From CAWJLS01 sp963843755 (lineage in GTDB: Bacteria > Acidobacteriota > Thermoanaerobaculia > Multivoradales > DATKCC01): 64,000 nucleotides of DNA. Made by a program: the position numbers and the translations under genes. Position 1 is the first letter of the stretch. Every line of letters starts with the position of its first letter. The notes beneath the pieces were generated by a model. It saw nothing but the letters and a program-made list of their open reading frames with translations, made no database searches and had not been told where the DNA came from. This document shows, in pieces, positions 40,711 to 49,925 of the stretch. The stretch spans positions 1-64,000 of the forward strand of contig CAWJLS010000004.1 of NCBI GenBank assembly GCA_963843755.1. The letters are read 5' to 3'.

Positions 40711-43610
40711 CTCTCCTCCTCGGCCTGGTCGCCGGAGTTGTCCGAGCACTCGACGCGTGTCGCGTCCGGCTCCTGGAGCTCGAGGCCGGTGACCGAGTGA
40801 CCGTTCTTCACCACGACCGGCTCCGGGAAGGGCCAAGGGCGCCAGGCAGCGTCGCAGACGAAGGTCTCCAGACGGTAGGTTCCGTCGGCGACTCCGCGAA
40901 AACGGAACGAGCCGTCGGACGCGGTGACCGTCTGCCGGCCCGTCGAGACCAGCAACTCGCTTCCCGGCTCCAGGATCTGGACGGTTCGCGCCGGCGCCGA
41001 GGTGCCGTCGGGTGCCAGGAGGACGCCACCGACCTCGGCCGTCGGCAGCGAGATCTCCACCGGGGGCCCTCCCGGGGTGAGCTCGGTCGTCCGGATGATC
41101 GACAGAAACCCCTCCCGGTCGACCTCGATCTCCACCGTCCCCGACGGCACGTCCGGGATGGAGAAGCGCCCCTCGTCGTCCGAGGTCGCGACCTGGGAGC
41201 CGGAACGGGCCCAGACCCGGGCAGCCTGGACGGGCTTCCCCTCGGGGTCGAGGAGCCGGCCGCTGAGCACGAAGCCTTGCCGCAGGACGATCTCTACCCC
41301 GTCGCGTCGCTCCCCCGGGGCGAGGTCCAGCTCCAGCGGGACGGACTTGGCGTGGCCGCGCGCCGCGGCCTGGAGGCAGAGGTGGCCCGGCGGGGCGTCG
41401 GGGATCTCGAAGCTCCCGGCCTGGTCGGTGGCGACCCAGTGGAACTGCTCGCCGTCGCAGTGGAAGCTCATGGGCGAAACGGTGGCGACGACCGGCCGGC
41501 CCGCCTCGTCGAGCACGCGCCCCGCGATCCGTCCGACCGGCTGGAGCTCGACCTCGAGCGGCTCTCCGTTCCGGCTCGACTGGGCCCACACCTCCTGCGG
41601 CCCGAAGCCGGCCTTGGTGATCCGCAAGAGGACGGGCTCCTCCGAAGCGAACCTCCCCAGGAAGAAGGAGCCGTCGGCGCCGGTGACCGCTTTCCCCTCC
41701 TCCGTCCGGTACGGGATCAGGAGCTCGCGCAGCCAGGAGGCGCTGGAGGCGACGCCCTCCCGCACGTCCGCCCCCGCCACCGGCCGGTGGTTCGTATCGA
41801 CCACCCGCCCCCGGACCAACGCCTCGAGCTCGAGAGCGATCTCGCCGAGGTCGGTTGCGGCTGCGTCGGCAGAGGGCTCGACGTCGGGCACGACGCGGGT
41901 TGCGAACCCGGGTGCCACCACCGCGAGGAGCGAGGGGACCGGCGGCGGGTTCTCCAAGGCGAACCGGCCCTCGCTGTCGGTCCTCGCCGTGAGCTGAGAG
42001 AGGAACTGCCGGAGGTCCGGGTCTCCGAGGCGGTCCCTGGGGATCAGGGCGACCCGGGCGCTGCCGAGCGGCTGGTCGTTGTCGAAGACCACCCGGCCGG
42101 TCAGTCTCCGGGAGCCCTCCAAGACCAGTTGGAGAGCAGGCGGCGGCACCGGGCGTCCATCCTCCCCGCGTGGTGCCGGGGGCAGCTCGGCGGCGGCGAC
42201 CGCATAGCCCTCCTTGGAGGCCCAGGCCCGGTAGCCGTGCTCCGAGTCCAGCCCTTCGAGCAGGAAGTGGCCGCGGGGCCCCGTCCAGGCGACGAAGTGC
42301 GGCGCCCGGTTCCCCGCCCCCGAGGCGCCGGACGCGTTCAACCCCACCCGGGCCCCCGCCACGGGCCGACCATCGGCGTCGACGACCGTCCCCTGGAGCC
42401 ATGTCGTGGGCTCGATCTGAAGCAGGACCTTTCGGGGAACCGTGCCGTCCGGGTGACCGGATGGGTGGCCCTCGATGCGGAACCCGGAGGCCGCCGCCCG
42501 GAGATCGGACAGGGAGGAGACCGACGCGACGCGCAGGTGAAACACACCGTCGGAATCGCTACGGACGGCGCTGCCGGCCTCTGCGTTCGCCCACACCAGC
42601 GCGCCGGGGACGGGCCGGCCGCTCTGGCGCCCCACCACGCGGCCGGTGATCTCTTGAGGAGGCTGGAGGGTGAGATAGAGCGGACTGTCCGACGCCTTGC
42701 CGGTCGGGTGGATGACGACCGAAGTGGTCAGCCCCTCGTCCGTGGCGACCTGCAGACGGTGCGAGCCCGGCGCTGTCATCGGCACGTCGACGCGCCCGTC
42801 GGCGTCGGTGCGCCCCAGCGGCCGCCAGATCGTCCAGGCCAGCGCGCCCTGCGCCGGACGTCCGTCCGGAGCCGCCACGCGGGCGGGGCGCGTGGGCTGC
42901 CGCACGAGAGTCAGCCGGATGGGGCCGACCCGGGCGGCCTCGTCGAGAGCGAGCCCCCCCTGCAGCGCGCCGACTCCCCCCAACAGCGTCACCTTCCCGG
43001 TCGTGGCCGCGGGCGCCTGCAGGCGGCCGTCGGGGCCGGCGGTCCCCAGCGACCTGACCGGCCACCATCCCCGGGGGAAGAGCGCGTTCCCGTCCTCCCC
43101 GAAGGTCGGGTTGGACACCTGGACCACCGCCCCCTTCACCGCGTTCCCGTCCTCGTCCACGACCTGGATCTCCAGCGACGTGGCAGGCGGGAGTCGAACC
43201 GGCGGGAGCTCGCGCTCCGCCACGCCGGGCGCGGCGCCGGGAAGCTCGACCAGCGGGCTCAGCCGATACCCCAGCGGAAGCCGTCCGTCCGCCCGCACGA
43301 CGACCGTCCAGAAGCCGGGAGCCGGGGCCTCGAGCCGATAACGGCCGTCCTGATCGGTCGTGGTGCGCGCACCCGGGCTCGCGTGGTCCCGTCCCTCCAG
43401 CGCGAGCGCCATCGTCCGCCGGTCCGGTACCACCGGGTGAAGCGCCACCGTCACCCCTTGCAGCGGGGCGCCGCTCTGGTCCAGCACGGTGCCGGCGACG
43501 GGAATCGCCCGGGCCGCTCCGGTCGTCGGGGCGAGGAAGGCCAACACCAGGCACAGCCCGGCGAGCCACAGATTCCGGCGGCGAAGGCTCCGCGTCGGAC
43601 GAGGGTTCAC
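40707..43610 (-). CDS. Large secreted protein of carboxypeptidase-regulatory-like (CarboxypepD_reg) repeats
   Basis: 967 residues from a GTG behind GGAGGTGCAGGA. A signal peptide (RRRNLWLAGLCLVLAFLAPT) is followed by about nine beta-sandwich repeats, each with the pattern G(R/T)VVDxxGRPVAGAxV and later TDxDGRFxLxxxP (for example WLQGTVVDADGRPVAGARVG, LVRGRVVDTNHRPVAGADVR). Such folds occur in surface and adhesin-like proteins of Acidobacteriota. A few Cys lie in the C-terminal part. It overlaps the start of the next secreted gene, so they form an operon. No enzymatic domain seen. Confidence 0.85.
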   Translation of the reverse strand: MNPRPTRSLRRRNLWLAGLCLVLAFLAPTTGAARAIPVAGTVLDQSGAPLQGVTVALHPVVPDRRTMALALEGRDHASPGARTTTDQDGRYRLEAPAPGFWTVVVRADGRLPLGYRLSPLVELPGAAPGVAERELPPVRLPPATSLEIQVVDEDGNAVKGAVVQVSNPTFGEDGNALFPRGWWPVRSLGTAGPDGRLQAPAATTGKVTLLGGVGALQGGLALDEAARVGPIRLTLVRQPTRPARVAAPDGRPAQGALAWTIWRPLGRTDADGRVDVPMTAPGSHRLQVATDEGLTTSVVIHPTGKASDSPLYLTLQPPQEITGRVVGRQSGRPVPGALVWANAEAGSAVRSDSDGVFHLRVASVSSLSDLRAAASGFRIEGHPSGHPDGTVPRKVLLQIEPTTWLQGTVVDADGRPVAGARVGLNASGASGAGNRAPHFVAWTGPRGHFLLEGLDSEHGYRAWASKEGYAVAAAELPPAPRGEDGRPVPPPALQLVLEGSRRLTGRVVFDNDQPLGSARVALIPRDRLGDPDLRQFLSQLTARTDSEGRFALENPPPVPSLLAVVAPGFATRVVPDVEPSADAAATDLGEIALELEALVRGRVVDTNHRPVAGADVREGVASSASWLRELLIPYRTEEGKAVTGADGSFFLGRFASEEPVLLRITKAGFGPQEVWAQSSRNGEPLEVELQPVGRIAGRVLDEAGRPVVATVSPMSFHCDGEQFHWVATDQAGSFEIPDAPPGHLCLQAAARGHAKSVPLELDLAPGERRDGVEIVLRQGFVLSGRLLDPEGKPVQAARVWARSGSQVATSDDEGRFSIPDVPSGTVEIEVDREGFLSIIRTTELTPGGPPVEISLPTAEVGGVLLAPDGTSAPARTVQILEPGSELLVSTGRQTVTASDGSFRFRGVADGTYRLETFVCDAAWRPWPFPEPVVVKNGHSVTGLELQEPDATRVECSDNSGDQAEEER

Positions 43611-43799
43611 TCCTGCACCTCCATCCCGATCCCTTCTCTCGTAGGGTTTCGCACGTCCCCGGGGGGCTTGTTCCGATTCTCCGATTCGACCTTGCGATGG
43701 TACCGCAGGCACTCGAGAGCTGCAGTTCGAGAGCCTTGGCAAGGGCCGGGAATCGGCGTCGGATGACGACCCCGTTCGGCGGTGGCCGACTCGTCGGCG

Positions 43800-44189
43800 C
43801 TACGCTGCGTCCCGCGGAGCGACCAACAAGACCGCGACCTGCTTGGCCAGGGCCAGGAGGTGCATGGTGATCGTCGCCGGTGTCGCCTGTGCGTCGACGA
43901 TCGCCACCAGGGTCGCGTCGTCGGTCACCGGGGTGACGAAGATCTGGCGGTCGCGGCCGACGAAGTGGGCGCCGTACATGGGGCCCATCTCGAAGTCCCC
44001 CTGGGCCCGGGAGAGCGCCATCGAGATGGAGCAGCAAAACGCCGACATCGTCTCTTCGAGCACTCCGGGCCCGAGGCTCGAGACCAGGGGCAGGCCCTGT
44101 GCGTCGACGAGGGACAGGGCACGGATCTCTCTCACCCGGACAGCCAGCGACAGCAGGCAGTCCTTGAGCACGTCGGCTTGCGATTCCAC
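43800..44189 (-). CDS. Roadblock/LC7-domain protein
   Basis: 129 residues. LSLVDAQGLPLVSSLGPGVL and a later TLVAIVDAQATPATITMHLL follow the roadblock fold (mixed sheet with flanking helices, as in MglB). Last of three roadblock-type genes in a minus-strand run after a hemerythrin. Four bases separate it from the gene upstream. Roadblock proteins usually regulate small GTPases; none is in this window. Confidence 0.75.
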   Translation of the reverse strand: MESQADVLKDCLLSLAVRVREIRALSLVDAQGLPLVSSLGPGVLEETMSAFCCSISMALSRAQGDFEMGPMYGAHFVGRDRQIFVTPVTDDATLVAIVDAQATPATITMHLLALAKQVAVLLVAPRDAA

Positions 44190-44193
44190 GGGC

Positions 44194-44562
44194 TCAGATC
44201 ATCCTGGCGAGCGCCGCGGCGGCCCGCTTCATGTCGAGGAGGACCATGCCGAGCTTCGCGCCGCTGCCGGCGATCGCCTCCAGCATGTTCTCGGAGCCCG
44301 CGTTCATCAGCACGATGTAGCCATTGGTTCCCTTGACGTAGACCTGCTCGAGATCGCCCCGGGCCAGCTCCTTGGCTGTGCGCTCCCCGAGCGAGAGCAT
44401 CGCGGCCGCCATCGCGGAGACGCGATCCTCGTCGGTGCCGGCGGACAGGGCCGAGGCCACCACCAGGCCGTCGGCACTCACCACGGCCGCCCCTTCCACG
44501 TCCGGAGTGCTGGACACGAGATCTCTCAAGATGGTCTGGATTTCGATGGCGCGATTCGACAT
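44194..44562 (-). CDS. Roadblock/LC7-domain protein
   Basis: 122 residues. DVEGAAVVSADGLVVASALS, MAAAMLSLGERTAKELARGD, LEQVYVKGTNGYIVLMNAGS is a textbook bacterial roadblock/LC7 sequence. It would form homodimers, or heterodimers with the neighbouring roadblock genes. Role in polarity, motility or GTPase control is inferred from the family. Confidence 0.88.
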   Translation of the reverse strand: MSNRAIEIQTILRDLVSSTPDVEGAAVVSADGLVVASALSAGTDEDRVSAMAAAMLSLGERTAKELARGDLEQVYVKGTNGYIVLMNAGSENMLEAIAGSGAKLGMVLLDMKRAAAALARMI

Positions 44563-44595
44563 GGTTCTTGGTTTCCTCTCAGCAAGATGAAGGGA

Positions 44596-45048
44596 TCATT
44601 CCCCCGCGAGCAGCCGGCGGATCACGGCCTGCACCAGGCCGATCTTGGTGTTCCGCTCGGCGACCACGCTGAGCACCAGACGGGGATCTCGCGCGAGTCG
44701 TTGGAAGACGTGAATGAACCGGGCCGAGCGGACGATCACCTCCTCGATCTTCCGATCGGCGTGTTCCCCGGAGGCTTCTTCGAGCACTGCCTGGATCGTC
44801 CGAACCGAGTCGCCTTCGAAGTAGGTCTTCGTGGCGGCTGCCAGGTAGGCCAGAAAGTCCTGCGGGTGGGGGCCGATCGTCTCGAGCGCGACGAACTCCC
44901 CCTGTGCGAGGTCGACGAAGCCGACCCCGACGACGCCGGGGATCTGGGCGAACGCCTCCTTGACCAGGCGTTGGAGGTCGAGCCTCTGCCCGGGGTCTGC
45001 CACCGGCGGGATGCTGCGAAACGGCAGCGGCGTCGCCTCATTGGCCAT
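44596..45048 (-). CDS. Divergent roadblock-like protein
   Basis: 150 residues. FAQIPGVVGVGFVDLAQGEF, VRTIQAVLEEASGEHADRKI and FIHVFQRLARDPRLVLSVVA have the strand-helix order of a roadblock fold but with weaker motif match than the two downstream genes. Its start overlaps the hemerythrin gene by 11 bases, which couples the two. Confidence 0.6.
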   Translation of the reverse strand: MANEATPLPFRSIPPVADPGQRLDLQRLVKEAFAQIPGVVGVGFVDLAQGEFVALETIGPHPQDFLAYLAAATKTYFEGDSVRTIQAVLEEASGEHADRKIEEVIVRSARFIHVFQRLARDPRLVLSVVAERNTKIGLVQAVIRRLLAGE

Positions 45049-45448
45049 GGACGCACCCTCCGAGCTGACCGTCGATCTTCTTGATGTGGCCCACCAGCCA
45101 GTCCGTCAAGGTCGTGTACATACGGCGCGCGATCTCATCCGAGCCGCCGCTCGCCCGGTACTCCTGCTGAAACCCCTCGAACGTCTCGATGAAATAGGCG
45201 TGGGCCTTGATGTTGGTCTCCGCTGCCGGACAACGGAAGCGCTCCATGCATTGCTCCTCGCGACCGAAATGCCACTCGGCGTAGTACTTGATGAGGTTGA
45301 GGATCTTGCCGAGCGCGGAGGCGGCCTGGCCGGATTCGATGGCGTCCGCGAGCTCGTTGATGATGTCGATGAGGTACTTGTGCTGAACGTCGACGGCCCG
45401 ATCGCCTGTCAGCAAGGAGTCGTCCCAGGAGAGTCTCAACGAGCCCAC
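45038..45448 (-). CDS. Bacteriohemerythrin
   Basis: 136 residues. The diiron ligand pattern is complete: His in VDVQHKYLIDIINEL, HxxxE in YYAEWHFGREEQCMERF, HxxxH-type region KAHAYFIETFEGF, and a terminal His/Asp in WLVGHIKKID. These proteins bind O2 reversibly and serve in oxygen sensing or delivery. It is the first gene of a run with three roadblock-type proteins. That suggests an oxygen-responsive control of polarity or motility, an inference from linkage only. Confidence 0.9.
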   Translation of the reverse strand: MGSLRLSWDDSLLTGDRAVDVQHKYLIDIINELADAIESGQAASALGKILNLIKYYAEWHFGREEQCMERFRCPAAETNIKAHAYFIETFEGFQQEYRASGGSDEIARRMYTTLTDWLVGHIKKIDGQLGGCVHGQ

Positions 45449-45832
45449 GGAAGTACCTCCTTGAATTCCCTAAAAGATATCTAGTAAACGATATATATTG
45501 GCTTCTTGGTCAAGTTTCTCCGCCGACTGGACGCTAGCAGGAGAATGATGACCTGTCCCTCTCTGGTGGGGTGGGGCCGGCGCCGCCTGTTCGGACAGCG
45601 ACAGAACCGCGTACTGCGCACCGGGCGGCGAAAGTCCAGCACCGCAACCTCTCGGCCGTACGACACCGCCACGCGATCCCCCGGGGACCGATGCCGTCGC
45701 CGGACGATATGCTCGCGCCCAACAAGGGAGGTCGCGAGTGAACCAGTGCCTGTGGGGGCTCGAAGCGCCCCATCGAAGCAGGGTCGTGCCGGAAGGTCTC
45801 GTGCCGTCGGTCGGGGATCGGGCGGTGGGTCG
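45449..45832. other. Divergent intergenic region
   Basis: 384 bases between the hemerythrin (minus) and the transporter (plus). An AT-rich patch at 45470-45500 is the likely promoter zone of the hemerythrin operon. The plus-strand frame open from 45506 has unnatural composition until the GTG at 45833. Confidence 0.45.
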
Positions 45833-47167
45833 GTGACGCATCTGCCCGGCAAGAAGCCTGGCAAGACGCAAGGCCCCTTGGCGACCGCCTCGTGGGCGCT
45901 CTACGACTTCGGGAACTCCGCCTTCACCACCCTGGTGGTGACCTTCATCTACGCTACCTACTTCACCCGGGGGATCGCCCCGGACGAGACGCTGGGGACG
46001 GCGCTCTGGTCGCGGGGGGTCACGGTCACCGCCGTCGCGGTGGCGGTGCTGTCGCCGATCCTCGGCGCGGTGGCGGACCGGGGCGGCTACCGCCGGCTCT
46101 TGCTGGTGCTCTCGACGGCCGTCTGCATCGGCGCCACCTGTGTCCTCTACTTCGCCCTGCCGGGGCAGGTGGGCCAGGCGCTCACCTGGTTCGTCGTCGC
46201 CAACATCGCCTTCGAGATGGGCGGCGTGTTCTACAACGCCTTCCTGCCGGACGTCGCCCCGCCGGATCGGATCGGACGGGTGTCGGGCTACGGCTGGGGC
46301 CTGGGGTACGTCGGCGGCCTCCTGTGCATGGTGGTCGCCCTCTTCGGCTTCGTCCAGCCTGCGGTGCCGTGGCTCGGTTTCTCCACCGCGGCGGGCGAGA
46401 ACATCCGGGCCACGAACCTGCTGGTGGCGGCCTGGTTCGCCGTCTTCAGCCTGCCGATGATCTTCCTGGTCAAGGAGGACAAGTCGCGGGTCTCGCCGCC
46501 AGGCACGCCGATCGTCCGCACCGCCGTCCGCCAGCTCTACGACACCTTCCACGAGGTCCGGCGCTATCGCGAGGTCGTCCGCCTGCTCGTCGCCCGCCTG
46601 TTCTACAACGACGGCCTGGTGACCATCTTCGCGTTCGGCGCCATCTACGCCCAGGGGACGTTCGGCTTCACCACCGAGGAGATCCTGGTCTTCGGCATTG
46701 TGCTCAACGTCACCGCCGGGCTCGGCGCTTTCGCCATGGGCTTCCTCGACGACGTGATCGGCGGCAAGCGGACCATCCAGATCTCCCTGGTCGGCCTCTT
46801 CGCCGCCTCGCTCCTGGCGGTCGTGTCGCCGTCGAAGACGATCTTCTGGATCGCCGGCATCCTGGTGGGGATCTTCTCCGGCCCGAACCAGGCCGCGAGC
46901 CGCTCGCTCCTGGGGCGCTTCGTGCCGCCGACGAAAGAGAACGAGTTCTTCGGCTTCTTCGCCTTCTCCGGCAAGGCCACCGCCTTCCTCGGCCCGTTCT
47001 CGCTCGGCGTCCTCACCACGATGTTCGCCACCCAGCGGGCCGGCATCGCCGTCGTCCTGGTCTTCTTCGCCCTCGGCGGGGCGATCCTGACCACGGTCGA
47101 CGAGGCCGCCGGCATCGAGCTGGCCGGGCGCGAGCAGGAGACGCCTGCCACGGCCGATTCGAACTAA
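45833..47167 (+). CDS. MFS transporter, UMF1/Atg22-like family
   Basis: 444 residues with about twelve membrane helices. SWALYDFGNSAFTTLVVTFI at the start, FNNGLV-like RLFYNDGLVTIFAFGAIYAQ mid-way, and NQAASRSLLGRFVPPTKENE near the end are characteristic of the bacterial UMF1 family related to vacuolar effluxer Atg22. Usual length for the family. The GTG start is chosen because composition changes there; the ribosome site is weak. Substrate unknown. Confidence 0.88.
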   Translation: MTHLPGKKPGKTQGPLATASWALYDFGNSAFTTLVVTFIYATYFTRGIAPDETLGTALWSRGVTVTAVAVAVLSPILGAVADRGGYRRLLLVLSTAVCIGATCVLYFALPGQVGQALTWFVVANIAFEMGGVFYNAFLPDVAPPDRIGRVSGYGWGLGYVGGLLCMVVALFGFVQPAVPWLGFSTAAGENIRATNLLVAAWFAVFSLPMIFLVKEDKSRVSPPGTPIVRTAVRQLYDTFHEVRRYREVVRLLVARLFYNDGLVTIFAFGAIYAQGTFGFTTEEILVFGIVLNVTAGLGAFAMGFLDDVIGGKRTIQISLVGLFAASLLAVVSPSKTIFWIAGILVGIFSGPNQAASRSLLGRFVPPTKENEFFGFFAFSGKATAFLGPFSLGVLTTMFATQRAGIAVVLVFFALGGAILTTVDEAAGIELAGREQETPATADSN

Positions 47168-47198
47168 GCCGGGGCGAATCCTTCTGAGCCGTCGCCGT

Positions 47199-49820
47199 TC
47201 AGGCGGTCGGCGCCTCCGCTGACTGGAGTGACTTCCGCCAAGTGCGGTAGGTCTCGTGGTAGTCGCTCTGATTGGCGATCTCTTCGATCTGTCGAATGAG
47301 ATCGGCGCCTTCGAATTCGAGGACGCCATATCGGCGTCGCGTAGAGAGGCGCGAGTGCACCGCCCAGAGAACCGCCAGGGGAGCCATCAGGACCAGGCGC
47401 CCGATCTCGATGAGATTCTCCACTTCCGCGAATGGTGCGTCGTGTTTCTCGGCGATCGACTCGATCCTCTCTCGGTATTGCTCCGGTTGGGTTTTCATCA
47501 TGGCGCAAGACTCGTCCATCGACGTCTTTGCGCGCCTCTTGAGCTCGGTCCAGTACGTCAGCGGGAGCAAGCTGTCCGCCGTGCTCTCGAGAGCGCCCAC
47601 CACCAGATCGGTCACTCTCGCAACCGTCAGTCGCAGTTGTGGAGTGGGAACCGCCTCAGGGACGAGATCCCGTGTCTCGATGCTGTGGGACAACCAGCCG
47701 ATGATCTCCTTCTGTAACGCAGACCAGGGCTCTTGCGCGCCGTTACCCGGCTGGCGGTTGATCGCCGAGAACCAGGACGAAAGCTCCTGGGCACGGTCCA
47801 CCGAGTCGGCGTCAACCAGGGCATCCGTATAGAACGTGAGAAGCGTGAGCTCGCACATGTAGAGGATTTCGAGCTTCTTTGCACGAGCATCGGCCTGCTG
47901 CTCCTCTCCGTGCTCAGGACTCCACCAGGGACCAGAAGCGCCGGGGGCGCGATCGTGCGACCTGTCGTGCCCGGGCGGCGAGCCTTCCGAACACGTTTCG
48001 TCCTCTGCAGTGAGACCGCGTCGGAGCCGTTCGTCGAACATGCCCTGGAAGACGAAGACCGCAGAGCTCTCCTGGTCGACCCGCCCATCGAATGCCTTCT
48101 CCGTCTCCCAGACGGCGCCGATGGTGACGACCTTGACGGGAGCCTTGGGTTCGGTCACCCGGATTTCGTGCCAGTTCTTGCGGTCCTTCCAGAGGCCGAT
48201 GACGTTCGCTCCTTTCCGGGCGTTCTCGAGGTCTTCTTCGGAGACGTGGCCCGGAATCGTGGACCGGTGGCTCATTCCGAAGGAGGTCAAGGTCAGCACA
48301 GAGGAGCCCGGATCGTCCGCGAAGACGCTCGCATAGCGGGCCGACCACCTGGACTTGAGTTGCGGTCCGTCCAGCAGCAACGCCGTAAGGAGCGTCGGGC
48401 CGATCCCGCGGACCAGCTCAGACACCGGGTCTAAGCGCGCGAGATCCTCGCAGATGAGGGGACAGACGGTGAGCCAGGAGTTGGCCGCCAACACGGACAG
48501 GCGCCGACGGAAGATCTGGATCGCTTCCCACCAGTGTCGCGTGCCGGAGAGCATGCCTCCCAAGCTGTACTGTTCGATCTGTGCCTGATTGAGCTTCCAA
48601 CGGTGATGCTTGTCCTGGAGGACATCGTGCCATTTGCCGGCATAGTAGAGGGAGAGGACGACACGGTTGTAGCCGGCGGCATGCTCTCCGGGTGTGAAGT
48701 GATCTTGGTCCTTGCGGTGCTCGGCTCCCTCTCCAGGTTCCGGCTCCGCCCTTCGTCCGCCGTTGGACTCTTCCCCCTTGAGCTTGTAGGGCGCGCTTAG
48801 ACCGGTCACGATCATCGGAATCTCGAGAGGAGGCAGCTCCTCGAGGGCCTCCTTGAGTGCCGAGAGCTCCGGGGGGCGGAGAGCCATCTCGGGGAAGACC
48901 AGCATGTGGACCCGACGGACCTCCTTGTTGGCGCGCCGGAGAGTGTCGACCAGCGCCGTGACGTCGAGGCTGTTCTCGGCGTCGGGCTCATAGTGAAAAT
49001 ATCGATCGGGTCCGAGCTGGCTCTGGGCTTTCGGATGAGGAATCGGTCTGAAGGAGCGTCCCGGAACCTCGAATGGCCACGGAACAATCATCAAGTTGAC
49101 CGTGTTCTCGTCCGAGTTGAACCAGGGAAAGCTGCGCCAGGCCACGTCCACTTCGGTCTGATGAAACGTCAGGTTGTTGGAGAACGATCGAAGGGTGAGC
49201 CCCGTCTGCGGCGTGCGAGCCTTCGGGAGGACGATTCCTCTGAACTTGGGCATGCGTGACAACGAGCCTCGAAGGGTCAATAGGAAGTTTGCCTGCAGAT
49301 AGAAGAACGAAATATTCTCCCCCACGTGCTGGCCTTCTTTGACGAGTTCCAAGGTTGCCCGAGGAGCGAAGAAGATTCCGACGCCCCGCATGGTCTCGTC
49401 CGCGATGCTGAGCAGTTCCAGGAGGACAACGCAAAGGTCCCACGAGTCCGCGGCGATGGGATCGTAGAGATCATCGACCTCGACGTTGCTCAGCGCCTCC
49501 AGTCGACTCTTGTACTCGGCGACGGCAGGGGGGAAGTCCTCCGTGGCAGCACCGTTCGCGACCCACTCTCTCCAGATCTCGGCAGTGTCTTGCGCCTTCC
49601 TGGGCCATCCCGGCTTGGGCCAATGTTCGTCCTGCGGCGCAACGGCCCGACGGTACGCTCCACTACAGGCGAGGACGAGCGATGCCAAGGCGAACACATC
49701 CGGCGGCCACCGAAACCACTCGGTGAGCTGCATCTCGGTGCGAGAGTTCCAGGAGATGGGTTGCGCCTGGGCGACGAACTCATTGAACAGGGTGGACTTG
49801 GTGCTCGGATTGTTGGACAT
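47199..49820 (-). CDS. Large protein with a nitrilase-fold (carbon-nitrogen hydrolase) domain
   Basis: 873 residues. The central part carries the three catalytic elements of the nitrilase superfamily in order: Glu311 in HMLVFPEMALRP, Lys409 in HHRWKLNQAQIEQY and Cys457 in LTVCPLICEDLARL. The N-terminal ~230 and C-terminal ~270 residues are helical and unassigned; a charged disordered stretch (about 590-620) separates the last part. Nitrilase domains without a metabolic context are known in antiviral proteins such as the DRT1 reverse-transcriptase family, but no RT motif is present here. A helicase and Nudix neighbourhood to the right supports a defence guess, not proof. Confidence 0.75.
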   Translation of the reverse strand: MSNNPSTKSTLFNEFVAQAQPISWNSRTEMQLTEWFRWPPDVFALASLVLACSGAYRRAVAPQDEHWPKPGWPRKAQDTAEIWREWVANGAATEDFPPAVAEYKSRLEALSNVEVDDLYDPIAADSWDLCVVLLELLSIADETMRGVGIFFAPRATLELVKEGQHVGENISFFYLQANFLLTLRGSLSRMPKFRGIVLPKARTPQTGLTLRSFSNNLTFHQTEVDVAWRSFPWFNSDENTVNLMIVPWPFEVPGRSFRPIPHPKAQSQLGPDRYFHYEPDAENSLDVTALVDTLRRANKEVRRVHMLVFPEMALRPPELSALKEALEELPPLEIPMIVTGLSAPYKLKGEESNGGRRAEPEPGEGAEHRKDQDHFTPGEHAAGYNRVVLSLYYAGKWHDVLQDKHHRWKLNQAQIEQYSLGGMLSGTRHWWEAIQIFRRRLSVLAANSWLTVCPLICEDLARLDPVSELVRGIGPTLLTALLLDGPQLKSRWSARYASVFADDPGSSVLTLTSFGMSHRSTIPGHVSEEDLENARKGANVIGLWKDRKNWHEIRVTEPKAPVKVVTIGAVWETEKAFDGRVDQESSAVFVFQGMFDERLRRGLTAEDETCSEGSPPGHDRSHDRAPGASGPWWSPEHGEEQQADARAKKLEILYMCELTLLTFYTDALVDADSVDRAQELSSWFSAINRQPGNGAQEPWSALQKEIIGWLSHSIETRDLVPEAVPTPQLRLTVARVTDLVVGALESTADSLLPLTYWTELKRRAKTSMDESCAMMKTQPEQYRERIESIAEKHDAPFAEVENLIEIGRLVLMAPLAVLWAVHSRLSTRRRYGVLEFEGADLIRQIEEIANQSDYHETYRTWRKSLQSAEAPTA

Positions 49821-49925
49821 CGATCGAAAGACTCCCTCTGCCGAGAGGCGAAAGAACCTCTCGGCAATCGTGCGTCATGAACGAGTTGGCGAAAGTCTGT
49901 CAAGACTTTAGCATGCGCTGATTTT

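Noticed and set aside
40662..43766. 1034-codon plus-strand open frame
   Set aside because: Antisense to the CarboxypepD_reg repeat gene, which has a signal peptide and clear repeats.
45470..47329. 619-codon minus-strand open frame
   Set aside because: Antisense to the UMF1-like transporter; composition is His/Asp/Glu/Arg-rich shadow.
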